A DNA stretch of 19,687 bases, taken from an uncultured bacterium. GTDB lineage: Bacteria > Desulfobacterota > Desulfovibrionia > Desulfovibrionales > Desulfovibrionaceae. The DNA is taken from assembly GCA_905214305.1 (NCBI GenBank), contig CAJMLK010000051.1, positions 1 through 19,687 of the forward strand. The letters are read 5' to 3'. Of this stretch, positions 1-7,988 are shown piece after piece. The position numbers and the translations under genes were made by a program. Every line of letters starts with the position of its first letter. Positions within the stretch are counted from its first letter, which is position 1. The notes under the pieces were generated by a model that was given only the letters and a program-made list of their open reading frames with translations, did not search any database and had not been told where the DNA came from.

Positions 1-593
1 CGGCCTTTCGGCGTGGATATCCAGTAGGGATTGCGCGGCGCGCCAAAGTGATCAGGCCCGGCCAGCGGAGTGGCCCCGCAATGCAATGGGCGCACCGAGG
101 CATCCACAAGAATACCCGCTTCGGCCAGCAAGGGCCAGTGGTTACGGTGCAGGTCCCAGCGGCCCATGCGAAAGGATGTGAGCGGCGCTGACTGAAAATC
201 CCGCCCGGCAGCCATGAGCCCGGCAAGCTTGGCGGCCATGAGAGGGTCTGGAACTGCGGCCGCAGGCACACGCGGCGCGCTGTCGCCAAGGGCGGCATCG
301 GCCTCCGGCCCGTCAAGGGTCAGTGGCGGCGTGTTCCAGTGATGCAGGTGCGCGCCGATCTCCGCCCCGTGCCTGTCGCGAACAGCGGCAAGATCACGGC
401 GGGAAGCCGCATCGGCCAGAACACTGTGCGCGCAGAACAGCGTGGGGCGCACCCCTCGCTCACACAGGGGGGCAAGACGCGTCAGGCATGCCGTATTGGT
501 GGTGGAGCATCCCCTGCGGGCATACTGCCCGCCGAACAGCCCCTCTTCCTCCACGTCCAGACTGACGGCAAGGTAAAGGTCGGGGCGGCTCAT
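1..593 (-). CDS. NodB-like polysaccharide deacetylase family protein, partial (C-terminus beyond left edge)
   Basis: The reading frame starts at the ATG at 593 and is open for 197 codons to the window edge, so the C-terminus is missing. Visible motifs fit the polysaccharide deacetylase (carbohydrate esterase 4) superfamily: an N-terminal SLDVEEEG with Asp13 as likely catalytic or metal residue, GAEIGAHLHHWNTPP with His82/His84/His85 as candidate metal ligands, and FRMGRWDLH around 141-149 matching the conserved R-x-GRW/Y motif. No signal peptide is seen, so it may act in the cytoplasm or on a lipid-linked substrate. The start overlaps the upstream glycosyltransferase stop as ATGA, implying translational coupling and a shared glycan-modifying role. 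The family assignment is firm; the substrate (N-acetyl group of a sugar?) is inference. Confidence 0.82.
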   Translation of the reverse strand, partial: MSRPDLYLAVSLDVEEEGLFGGQYARRGCSTTNTACLTRLAPLCERGVRPTLFCAHSVLADAASRRDLAAVRDRHGAEIGAHLHHWNTPPLTLDGPEADAALGDSAPRVPAAAVPDPLMAAKLAGLMAAGRDFQSAPLTSFRMGRWDLHRNHWPLLAEAGILVDASVRPLHCGATPLAGPDHFGAPRNPYWISTPKG

Positions 594-1948
594 GCGCCCT
601 CTTCCGCCATGCCGCCTGCGGCAAAATCCCGGCCGTCCGCCCCGTGCCCGCTGCCTTGCGTGCGGGCTGCGCGGGCGCATTCCGTCACGTACAGGTCGTA
701 TACGGCCGTTATGTTGCGGGCGGGATCAAAAAGCTTTTCCACCAGCGCGCGGCCCGCTTCGGCCATGTTCAGAGCGGCCTGCCTGTCCGAGAGCATGCGG
801 CGCACGGCGTTGGCCAGCGCACGCGGATCGCGCTGCTGCACCAGCAGGCCGGTTTCACCGTCAAGGATCACCTCGGAAATGCCGCACACGTCCGTGGCAA
901 TAACCGGCATGCGGTGCGAAAGGGCTTCCATGATCACATTGGGGATGCCGTCCCGGTCACCGTTGGTGTGCACCACGCTGGGCATGATGAGCATGTCGTG
1001 ATCAAGCATGAAGTCGCAGATTTTATCGTGGGGAATAAAGCCCGGCATGTCCACAAAGGCGGTGAGGCCAAGTGAATCGCGCATTTTTGTCAGCTTGCGC
1101 CGCCAGTTTCCGTCACCGACCAGAGTCAGGGTCACCGGCACGTTTTCACGTCGCAGGCGGGCCATGGCCGTGAGCAGTTCGGGAAAACCCTTGGTACGGG
1201 CAAAACGTCCCACTGCCAGCAGGCGGCACGGGGGCTGCATGGGCATGGCGCACTGCCCGCGCGGGCGAAACGTGAGGCTGTTATAGATGGCATGCACCTT
1301 GTCCACGCCTTCGGGCGGACAAAAGCTGCGCAGCCACTGCACGTTGGTGCGGTTATTGGTGCGGATAAAGAGCGCGTCACGCGATTTTTCGCGCAGCAGG
1401 CCGTCCTCGGGATAGATATCCCCGGCGCGGCCCGTAAAGGCAAAAGGAATGCCGGACATGCGCGAGGCCACCCAGGCAGCCGTGGCAGGGCCATTGGCCC
1501 AGGCCGCATGGATAAGCTGTACGCCGTCCTTTTGGCACTGCTCGGCCAGCAAAAAGCCCGCCAGAAAGCACCAGATGTTCTCGGCCACGGCTTCAAGATT
1601 GCGCATGCGCCGGAAAAGACCTTCGCGCATAAGCTGCCACACCTTGCCCGGCCGCTGCCGCAGGGCGCGCCCGAAGGCCGACAGAACCCTGCCCGCGGCC
1701 CTGAAGCCCATGCGCCGTACCGGGCCGTCATAGCCGCACATTTCCTCGCTGCAGCCATTCAGGTTTTCGCCGTACATGCTGTAGGCAAAGACCGGCAGGC
1801 CCCGCTGCCTGAGCTGCACAACCTCGCGAAAAATAAAGGTCTCCGAGGACAAGGGGAACCACAGAAGCACATAGGCGATAACCGGGGGCCTTGACAGCCC
1901 GTGGTGTTCCGCTCCCGCTTCTGCGGCATCGCCGCTGGTAAAAGCCAT
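590..1948 (-). CDS. GT-B glycosyltransferase, family 4 type
   Basis: Predicted 452-residue cytosolic glycosyltransferase transferring a sugar from a nucleotide-sugar donor. The N-terminal half has a GT-B acceptor-domain pattern (YVLLWFPLSSETFIFREV, as in many exopolysaccharide transferases). The C-terminal half carries GRFARTKGFPELL, LVGDG, and D333-GIPNVIM-E341, the E-x7-E donor site with the first Glu replaced by Asp, followed by PVIATDVCGISEVI and GETGLLV. I chose ATG 1948 because GGAG lies 7 bases upstream; an in-frame ATG at 1981 sits inside a terminator hairpin and lacks a ribosome binding site. The stop overlaps the deacetylase start. Together with the deacetylase and the nearby flippase it suggests assembly of a glycan or glycolipid. 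The family is clear, the sugar and acceptor unknown. Confidence 0.88.
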   Translation of the reverse strand: MAFTSGDAAEAGAEHHGLSRPPVIAYVLLWFPLSSETFIFREVVQLRQRGLPVFAYSMYGENLNGCSEEMCGYDGPVRRMGFRAAGRVLSAFGRALRQRPGKVWQLMREGLFRRMRNLEAVAENIWCFLAGFLLAEQCQKDGVQLIHAAWANGPATAAWVASRMSGIPFAFTGRAGDIYPEDGLLREKSRDALFIRTNNRTNVQWLRSFCPPEGVDKVHAIYNSLTFRPRGQCAMPMQPPCRLLAVGRFARTKGFPELLTAMARLRRENVPVTLTLVGDGNWRRKLTKMRDSLGLTAFVDMPGFIPHDKICDFMLDHDMLIMPSVVHTNGDRDGIPNVIMEALSHRMPVIATDVCGISEVILDGETGLLVQQRDPRALANAVRRMLSDRQAALNMAEAGRALVEKLFDPARNITAVYDLYVTECARAARTQGSGHGADGRDFAAGGMAEEGA

Positions 1949-1961
1949 GTCGGTCTCCACA

Positions 1962-1991
1962 TCAAACAAGAGCCGGGCCATAAGGCCCGGC
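1962..1991 (-). terminator. Rho-independent terminator between oxoamine synthase and glycosyltransferase
   Basis: A perfect 8-bp stem (GCCGGGCC at 1972-1979, GGCCCGGC at 1984-1991) with a 4-base loop is followed on the minus strand by TCTTGTTT. It lies 13 bases after the oxoamine synthase stop. The U-tract is interrupted, so read-through into the glycosyltransferase is possible and this may act as an attenuator. No clear separate promoter is seen for the glycosyltransferase. Confidence 0.6.
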
Positions 1992-2004
1992 CGGAGTGCA
2001 GTTT

Positions 2005-3327
2005 TTATTCGCCCAGGGATTCTTCGGCGTGTTCGCGCTTGTATTTTTCAACAATGGCCTGCGCCTTGGGAATCTCTTCCTTGACGGCATCAAGCGCCTT
2101 GCGGATATGCTCTTCCGTATGGGCGGCCGAAAGGAAGAAACGCAGCCTGTCCGTACCTTCCTTGACTGCGGGGAAGGTGATGGGCATGACGTAGACGCCA
2201 CGCTTGAACAGGGCGTTGGACAAAAAGCCCGCCACCATGGGGTCGCCCACCATGACAGGCACAATGGCATAGCCCTGCGCCGCGCCTGTATCAAGGCCGA
2301 TGCTCGAGGCATATTCCACAAAAAACTTGGATATTCTCTGCAGCTTGTGCACCCGTTCCGGCTCACGCAGCATGATATCCAGCGCCTTTTGGCAGGCCAC
2401 GGCAATAACCGGGGGCATGCCCACGCTGAACACAAAGCCCGGCGAGCCGTACTTGAGAAATTCCACCAGTTCATGCCGTCCGGCGATAAAGCCGCCGCAG
2501 CCGCACATGGACTTGGAGAGCGTGCTCATCCACATATCCACTTCATTGGCATCAATGCCGAAGTGCTCGTGAGCGCCGCGCCCGGTAGCGCCCAGCACGC
2601 CCAGCGAGTGGGCCTCGTCCACCAGCAGCATGCAGTCATACTGCTTTTTCAGCTGGATGATGCGGGGCAGATCGGGGATATTGCCGTCCATGCTGAACAG
2701 GCCTTCAGTGACGATAATGGCCCGCTTGTGCTCGGCGCGCTTGGCCTTGAGGATTTCTTCAAGGGCATCACAATCGTTGTGATTGTAGGAGTAGCGCGCC
2801 GCGTGGGACAGACGTGCCCCCTGGATCAGCGAGTTGTGGGCCAGACCGTCATGAAAAATGGCGTCGCGATGGCCGAGCAGAAAGCCCAGAGTGGATACGT
2901 TGGTGGCATGGCCGCTCACGTACACGATGCTGTCTTCCACGCCGTACAGATCGGCAAAGGCGCGCTCCAGAGCACGGTGGGGCGGGCGCTCGCCACCCAC
3001 AAGGCGGCTGGCTCCGGCGGAAGTTCCGTACACGGCGGCGGCTTCGGCGACGACCTCGGTTATTTCCGGATGGGCGTTGATGTCCAGATAATCGTAGGTG
3101 GAAAAGTTCAGATACTCCTTGCCGTCAATGAGCGTGGTGGCCTTGGCCGCGCGCTCGTGGCAAAGAAAAAGAGGATTCTCCATCCCCATCTTGGCTCCCA
3201 TCTCCACAAGCCGGTCAAAGGCGAGCTTGGAACGCATGCGGCTGAAACCGCCGGCGGAGCTTTCAGTAGCGGAAGCGGCCGTTGATGCCGCCTCTTTTCC
3301 GGCCTGACAGGAATGGTCTTTCTTCAT
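2005..3327 (-). CDS. Alpha-oxoamine synthase family PLP enzyme (BioF/KBL/serine palmitoyltransferase-like)
   Basis: A 440-residue fold-type I PLP enzyme. Family members condense an amino acid with an acyl-CoA or acyl-ACP with loss of CO2, giving an alpha-oxoamine. Seen here: the FSTYDYLDINAHPE substrate-entry motif, YGTSAGASRLVGGER, the SGHATN loop, EGLFSMDG, VDEAHSLGVLG with Asp237 and His240 contacting the cofactor, and STLSKSMCGCGGFIAG with Lys272 as the Schiff-base lysine. No transmembrane segment. I place the start at ATG 3327, which has GAGG 8 bases upstream and lies about 80 bases below a good promoter; an upstream in-frame ATG at 3426 would precede the predicted transcription start. 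A biotin role is unlikely, since no other bio gene is present. The neighbouring ACP-bearing protein suggests it uses an ACP-bound chain (inference). Confidence 0.88.
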   Translation of the reverse strand: MKKDHSCQAGKEAASTAASATESSAGGFSRMRSKLAFDRLVEMGAKMGMENPLFLCHERAAKATTLIDGKEYLNFSTYDYLDINAHPEITEVVAEAAAVYGTSAGASRLVGGERPPHRALERAFADLYGVEDSIVYVSGHATNVSTLGFLLGHRDAIFHDGLAHNSLIQGARLSHAARYSYNHNDCDALEEILKAKRAEHKRAIIVTEGLFSMDGNIPDLPRIIQLKKQYDCMLLVDEAHSLGVLGATGRGAHEHFGIDANEVDMWMSTLSKSMCGCGGFIAGRHELVEFLKYGSPGFVFSVGMPPVIAVACQKALDIMLREPERVHKLQRISKFFVEYASSIGLDTGAAQGYAIVPVMVGDPMVAGFLSNALFKRGVYVMPITFPAVKEGTDRLRFFLSAAHTEEHIRKALDAVKEEIPKAQAIVEKYKREHAEESLGE

Positions 3328-3415
3328 GCCTTGTCCTCTTGATTTGTCCAAAAAACGCGCCTGTCCACACCCTGCAGCGAACCGCCGGGCACGAAGCGCA
3401 ACTTTGTAAGGATTC

Positions 3416-3444
3416 AGTATAGCCAAAGCGCGAAACTATGGCAA
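3416..3444 (-). promoter_or_regulatory. Sigma-70 type promoter for the oxoamine synthase
   Basis: On the minus strand a -35 TTGCCA (3439-3444) is separated by exactly 17 bases from a -10 TATACT (3416-3421), each one base from consensus. Transcription should begin near 3409, giving a leader of about 80 bases to the ATG at 3327. Confidence 0.7.
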
Positions 3445-3657
3445 GTGCCGAATCGCAAATACACACCAGACCGCAAAAGCGGCAGCCTGCAAGCCTTCAG
3501 AGCGTTGTGCCCTCTCCGGGGCAGGCTTTTCCGCCGCATATTTAGCGCCGGACTTCTGGACAAGCACCCCGATATACCCTAACATGATGCCCTTAGCCGA
3601 TCTGAGATCACGGTTCGGCCCTTTTTGACCAACCGCGCTCCACAGGCTTTAAATTTT
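3445..3657. other. Divergent intergenic region between oxoamine synthase and PKS-like operon
   Basis: About 210 bases without a supported gene between two divergently transcribed genes. It must hold the control sites of the rightward operon. Apart from the candidate promoter at 3625-3653, I see only a loose inverted repeat (around 3480-3540) and no convincing operator. Confidence 0.6.
3625..3653 (+). promoter_or_regulatory. Candidate promoter of the PKS-like/export operon
   Basis: TTGACC (3625-3630), 17 bases, then TTTAAA (3648-3653). The -35 matches consensus in 5 of 6 bases, the -10 in 4 of 6. If real, transcription begins at or just after the ATG at 3658, giving an almost leaderless message, or the true protein start lies further downstream. 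It also argues against the TTG at 3625 as a start codon. Confidence 0.3.
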
Positions 3658-6600
3658 ATGCAGCAAGACCCTGCTCCTCAATACGGTAAAAACCGTACAG
3701 CCCAAAGTTCCGTTCTTCCCGGCGGTCTCCTCGTTGCGTCGCTTCCTTGCGTCACGTTCTCATGTCCCGTTCTGGAAGATTCAGGCGTGGCGGAGCAAAG
3801 CGTCCCCGCAGGTCAGGTCTGCGCCCAGACTCTGGCCCGGCGATGCCTTGACTGGCTGACCCATGTGGAAAATCCCGGTCCCGTCATGCTCTGGCTTTGC
3901 TGGGACGAGCAGAAAACGCCCGCCTCGGTGGCCCAGCCTCTGGCTCTGACCCTTGAGGGACTGCAAAATCTCTGGCGCATGGGCCCGGTCAGGCTGCAAT
4001 GCGAACCCTTCTCGCCCGGCCTTGTGCAGAACGCGGAAGACCTGTTGCGCCACATGCCGCAACAGGAAAGCAGCCCGACGGAAGCCGGGGCCAGCCACAC
4101 GCCCGAAGCACAGCCCAAAAGCCTCATGGGGGGCGATCTGTCCTTGCAGCCCCAGGCAGGGCGCATACCGACCGTTCTTCTGCTGGACTTCACAGTTGAC
4201 GACGAAGGCCATCTGCACTGCCAGCCTCTGCTACTGCGCCTGCCCGAGCTGACACCGCCGTGCTGCGACATGCTCAAATGCCGCAAAAGCCCGCCCCGCG
4301 ACACTCCCGAACAGGCAGAAAACCGGCCCGGCACAGCCCCCGCGCTATGCCGGCAGCCCGCAACGGGCGTCACTGACGCCTACACCGCGCCCGAAGAAAT
4401 CATTCTTGACGGGGTGCGCTATGCGGAGCTTCCCCAGGACGGCACACTGTGGCGCATAGGCGCGGTCAATCCCCTGTGGCGTCAGGAGCTGCTGGCCCTG
4501 CCGCACAATCCCGACGCTGCCGCTCTGGCGGCTCTTGAGCCGCGCGGCCTGTGGATCGCCCCTGCCGAAACGCCGCCGCCTCTGGCCGCCATGTGCTGCG
4601 GGCTTGGCTCGGTCTGGCCGGGCATGGGACGCGAGCTGTACGACAATTTCCCTGCGGCGCGCGCGGCCATGGACCGCATCGCCGCCGTGGCGGACTGGGA
4701 CGTGCTTGGCCTTATGGACGAAAGGGATGTGGAAAAGATCAGCCTCACCCGCTGGCAATCGCCCTACTGCTTCATGCTCGAATTTGCGCAGTGGAGTGTG
4801 CTTTCCTCTCTGGGCCTTCGCCCTTCGCTCTTTTGCGGCCACAGTCTGGGCGAACTTGTCGCCCTCTGCCTCAGCGGCATCTATTCGCCCGAGGTGGCCT
4901 GGTATATTCTGGACACGCGCGCCGTGCACATGGCCGAGCTGGAAGCCGCCGCCACGCGCGAGACAGGCATGATGGCCGTACACGCCAATGCGGAGGTCGT
5001 GGAAGAAATCCGCTCTGTCTGGCCGTCGCTGTATGTATCCAACTACAACACCCCCCAGCAGTTCATCATCAGCGGCCCGCGCGAGGCCCTGCAGGAGGCC
5101 CGCAAGAGCCTGCGTAAACGCCGCATCCCCGCCATTGTGCTCAACGTGAGTCTGGCCTTCCACCATCCGAGCATGCGCGTGCTGCGCGATCTTTCGCTGC
5201 GCCGCCTCAACGCTCTTGAAATGCACGCTCCGCGCACCCCCATGCTGAGCTGCATCACGGCCGAGCTTTACCCTGACGACCAGCCCTCCATCTGCCGCCA
5301 CATGGCCGATCTGGATGAAAATTCCGTCCGTTGGACCGAGTGCGTTCATACCATGCGGGAAAGGCACGGCATCCGCCACTTTCTGGAACTGGGCCCGCAG
5401 GACACCCTTTGCAGCCTTGTTCGCGACAACGAATCTCGCGCGCTCTGCCTCTCCGCCGGGCGCAAGGGCAAGGAAGTTGAAGGCATGCGCCAGACGTGCG
5501 CCAGACTCTACGCTCTCGGCCATCTGCGCGAAAGCTCCATCCGTGCCCGCTTCAGCTACATGCGTGACGGCAAGGACGCGGCTGCTGCAGCGCGCACGCC
5601 GCTGCCCCATTGCGGGCTTGTTCCGCTCGGCAGCGCGGACGCCGCCTGCCCTATTGAGCAAGCCACGCCGCACCGGGAACATGCGCAACCGCCTGAAAAG
5701 CAGCCCATGTCCTCTTCGGACATGGAGGAGGCAGCAGCAGCCACCACTTCCGTTTCCGCCGCCGCAGCCCTGCGCGTGGTCATGGACGTGCTGGCCCGCG
5801 CCAGCGGAAAAACCGTGGAAGAGCTGCGCCCTGACATGGACCTGCGTTACGATCTGGCCCTGCGCTCCAGCCGCTTTCCCCTGATCATTCAGGAAGTGGA
5901 AAAAGCCCTCGATATTATCGTCAATTTTGAAGATCTGCTCAAGGTGTCCACCATCGGCGATCTGGCCCGCATTCTGGGCGGCCAGTCATCTGCCAGTGAC
6001 CGCCACGATCAGGCCAGCCCCGATGCCAGCCCCGCCCGCCGGGCAGCTCTGGACTGCGCCTGCGCGCCCCTGTGCCGTTTTGCGCCCCTGCCGCGCCATG
6101 AGACGGAAGAGCAGGCGCAGGCCGATGATGCGGCACGCCAGACGAAAAACGGTCTCGCCCAACTGCCGCTGGACCCCTGCGGACAGGGACTGCCCATACG
6201 CAAGGGTGATGTGCTGGCCCTGATCTTTTTTGAACCGGACCTGTTGCCCGCACTCATGAGCGGGCTCGCGCCTCTGGGCTGCGTGCTGGCCGTCCCAAGG
6301 GAGCAGCTTGATATCTGCGCTCCGCTGGCCCGCGCCGGTTCGCGCCTTGTGCCGCTTGACCTGCGCGTGCGCACGCCGCAAAGCGCCACGGAAGCTCTGG
6401 CTCTGGCCGAAGAAACCCGCATGGCCCTTGATGCTCTGGCCCACCGCGAAGGCCGCGTGGACGGTCTCGTCTTTGCGCCGGCCGCCCTTGCGCAGTCAGG
6501 CGCTGCCCCCTGCGGCCCGGCCCGGTCCGATACGGCTTTTACCGCCGCGCGCATGCCCGAGATACTTGAAGCCGCCATGCGCTCCACCGCGGGGCATGGC

Positions 6601-7947
6601 CTGCGTTATGCCTGCCTGTGCAGCCTGCTCGTGCCTGCTCCGGAAAACATGTATTGCGACGGCCCGCTGGAAAAATGCCTTGACGGCATGGGACAGGAAG
6701 CTGGCGTCGCCGTGCGTTCCGTGCGCCTGCTTGAACGCAGCCTGCGCGCCGGACTCAACGAATGGGGCGATCTGCTGGCCCGCGAACTGCTGCGCGGCGC
6801 AGCAGGACATGTCTTTTGGGCGCGGCACGCCGTCCTGCAGTCCAGCGACGGCCCCGGTCACCGGCCCGAGCGTGCGCGCTCAGGCATTGAACACCAGCGT
6901 TCGGGTACCGGCACAGGGATTGCTCTGGCCGAACGTCCCCGCGTCTATCCTCTTGTGTTCCCTGATCCGCACCCGCCCTATTGCGGCACAGCCACGCTGT
7001 TTCAGGGCGCCTGCCACTATTCGCGCTTTGCGGATACGGATCTGGCACTGCACGGCGGCCAGCCGGGCAATGCCCTTGGCGAAGACACGCCGTGGCTGCC
7101 CACAGGCCGTGCCCTTGCGGCCCTGCTGGAAGCCTCGAGCCTGTGGCTGCCCTGGCTTACCGTCACCGGATTTTCAGATCTGCGCTTTCACGAGCCGCCG
7201 CTTTTGCCGCCCGGCATCACGCGCGAATGCCGCCTGACCACGGAGGCCGAACCCTGGCTCATGCAGGACGGCGTCATGACGCGCATGTGTCGGGGCGAAC
7301 TGGCCGTGCGCGACATAACGGCCAACGGCAGGCATCTTGACAGGTACACCCCCGTTGCCGGTGGCATGACCCTGCTGGCAGCAGGCAGCGGGCAAGTTCC
7401 GCCCCTGTGGCCGCACGAAACCGGCGCAACCGGAAGAGACCACGATGCTGCGGCCCCCGCGCTGAGCGCAGAAGTTTTTTATGAAGCCGTTGGCCTTGGC
7501 GCGCCCTGGCGCATGTTACGAGATTTTCTGGTTTTACCGGGACACAGGTATGCGGCGCGCTTGAATCCGCCGCATGCGGCCATTGCCCCCGAGGGCAATA
7601 AAGGCTATGCTGACGTCCTGCATGTGGTGGAGGGAATGGTGCAGGCTGCCTGGCTGTCCATAGCACAGGAAGCTGAAAACAGCGGAGCGGACATGACAGC
7701 GGTGGCCCGTGCGGTGCGCTGCTGGCGGTTGCACGCGGCCGGTTTTATCCGATTCGGGGCCGAAAGGGGCAAAGGTCCGTGGCACGTGGTGCTGCGCCGC
7801 TCCTGGTCAGATCCCCGACTGTTGCGCTTTGACGGCCAGGCCGTCGATGAGCGCGGACGCATCTTCCTTACTCTTCACCATCTGGAATTTGACCGGCGGG
7901 ACCACGAACCCTCGCGCCTTGGCGCCTTCCCGCCGCAACAACCGTGA
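3658..7947 (+). CDS. Large PKS-like protein: acyltransferase, acyl carrier protein, divergent hot-dog dehydratase region; no ketosynthase
   Basis: A 1429-residue protein. Residues 1-300 are unrecognised. An acyltransferase domain spans about 311-590: GLGSVWPGMG, the nucleophile elbow GHSLGE with Ser396, LAFHH with catalytic His502, and closing FLELGPQDTL. Its AFH pattern resembles malonyl-type domains. Residues 702-775 form an acyl carrier protein with RSS in place of DSL; Ser737 is the likely phosphopantetheine site. About 810-1060 could be a degenerate Rossmann region, without a visible glycine-rich nucleotide motif or YxxxK. About 1085-1420 resembles the double hot-dog of PKS dehydratases (VFYEAVGLGAPW, then E1325-x3-Q1329 in place of DxxxQ). 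Ketosynthase motifs are absent, so it needs one in trans or loads chains for another enzyme. Start: ATG 3658 with AGG 11 bases upstream; TTG 3625 is the alternative. The 3' end overlaps the next frame. Confidence 0.8.
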   Translation: MQQDPAPQYGKNRTAQSSVLPGGLLVASLPCVTFSCPVLEDSGVAEQSVPAGQVCAQTLARRCLDWLTHVENPGPVMLWLCWDEQKTPASVAQPLALTLEGLQNLWRMGPVRLQCEPFSPGLVQNAEDLLRHMPQQESSPTEAGASHTPEAQPKSLMGGDLSLQPQAGRIPTVLLLDFTVDDEGHLHCQPLLLRLPELTPPCCDMLKCRKSPPRDTPEQAENRPGTAPALCRQPATGVTDAYTAPEEIILDGVRYAELPQDGTLWRIGAVNPLWRQELLALPHNPDAAALAALEPRGLWIAPAETPPPLAAMCCGLGSVWPGMGRELYDNFPAARAAMDRIAAVADWDVLGLMDERDVEKISLTRWQSPYCFMLEFAQWSVLSSLGLRPSLFCGHSLGELVALCLSGIYSPEVAWYILDTRAVHMAELEAAATRETGMMAVHANAEVVEEIRSVWPSLYVSNYNTPQQFIISGPREALQEARKSLRKRRIPAIVLNVSLAFHHPSMRVLRDLSLRRLNALEMHAPRTPMLSCITAELYPDDQPSICRHMADLDENSVRWTECVHTMRERHGIRHFLELGPQDTLCSLVRDNESRALCLSAGRKGKEVEGMRQTCARLYALGHLRESSIRARFSYMRDGKDAAAAARTPLPHCGLVPLGSADAACPIEQATPHREHAQPPEKQPMSSSDMEEAAAATTSVSAAAALRVVMDVLARASGKTVEELRPDMDLRYDLALRSSRFPLIIQEVEKALDIIVNFEDLLKVSTIGDLARILGGQSSASDRHDQASPDASPARRAALDCACAPLCRFAPLPRHETEEQAQADDAARQTKNGLAQLPLDPCGQGLPIRKGDVLALIFFEPDLLPALMSGLAPLGCVLAVPREQLDICAPLARAGSRLVPLDLRVRTPQSATEALALAEETRMALDALAHREGRVDGLVFAPAALAQSGAAPCGPARSDTAFTAARMPEILEAAMRSTAGHGLRYACLCSLLVPAPENMYCDGPLEKCLDGMGQEAGVAVRSVRLLERSLRAGLNEWGDLLARELLRGAAGHVFWARHAVLQSSDGPGHRPERARSGIEHQRSGTGTGIALAERPRVYPLVFPDPHPPYCGTATLFQGACHYSRFADTDLALHGGQPGNALGEDTPWLPTGRALAALLEASSLWLPWLTVTGFSDLRFHEPPLLPPGITRECRLTTEAEPWLMQDGVMTRMCRGELAVRDITANGRHLDRYTPVAGGMTLLAAGSGQVPPLWPHETGATGRDHDAAAPALSAEVFYEAVGLGAPWRMLRDFLVLPGHRYAARLNPPHAAIAPEGNKGYADVLHVVEGMVQAAWLSIAQEAENSGADMTAVARAVRCWRLHAAGFIRFGAERGKGPWHVVLRRSWSDPRLLRFDGQAVDERGRIFLTLHHLEFDRRDHEPSRLGAFPPQQP

Positions 7948-7988
7948 CCATCCCAACGCGCCGGGCGCGAGCCTGTAAAGGGTGCCAG

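Noticed and set aside
1996..3285. A 429-codon plus-strand frame opposite the oxoamine synthase
   Set aside because: The minus strand carries full PLP-enzyme motifs; the antisense product has no recognisable motif and no ribosome binding site.
3625..3657. TTG start adding 11 residues to the PKS-like protein
   Set aside because: There is no ribosome binding site before it, and the TTG coincides with a plausible -35 TTGACC box; ATG 3658 is preferred, though not proven.
4345..5688. A 447-codon minus-strand frame opposite the acyltransferase domain
   Set aside because: It is a shadow of the clear GHSLGE acyltransferase coding frame.
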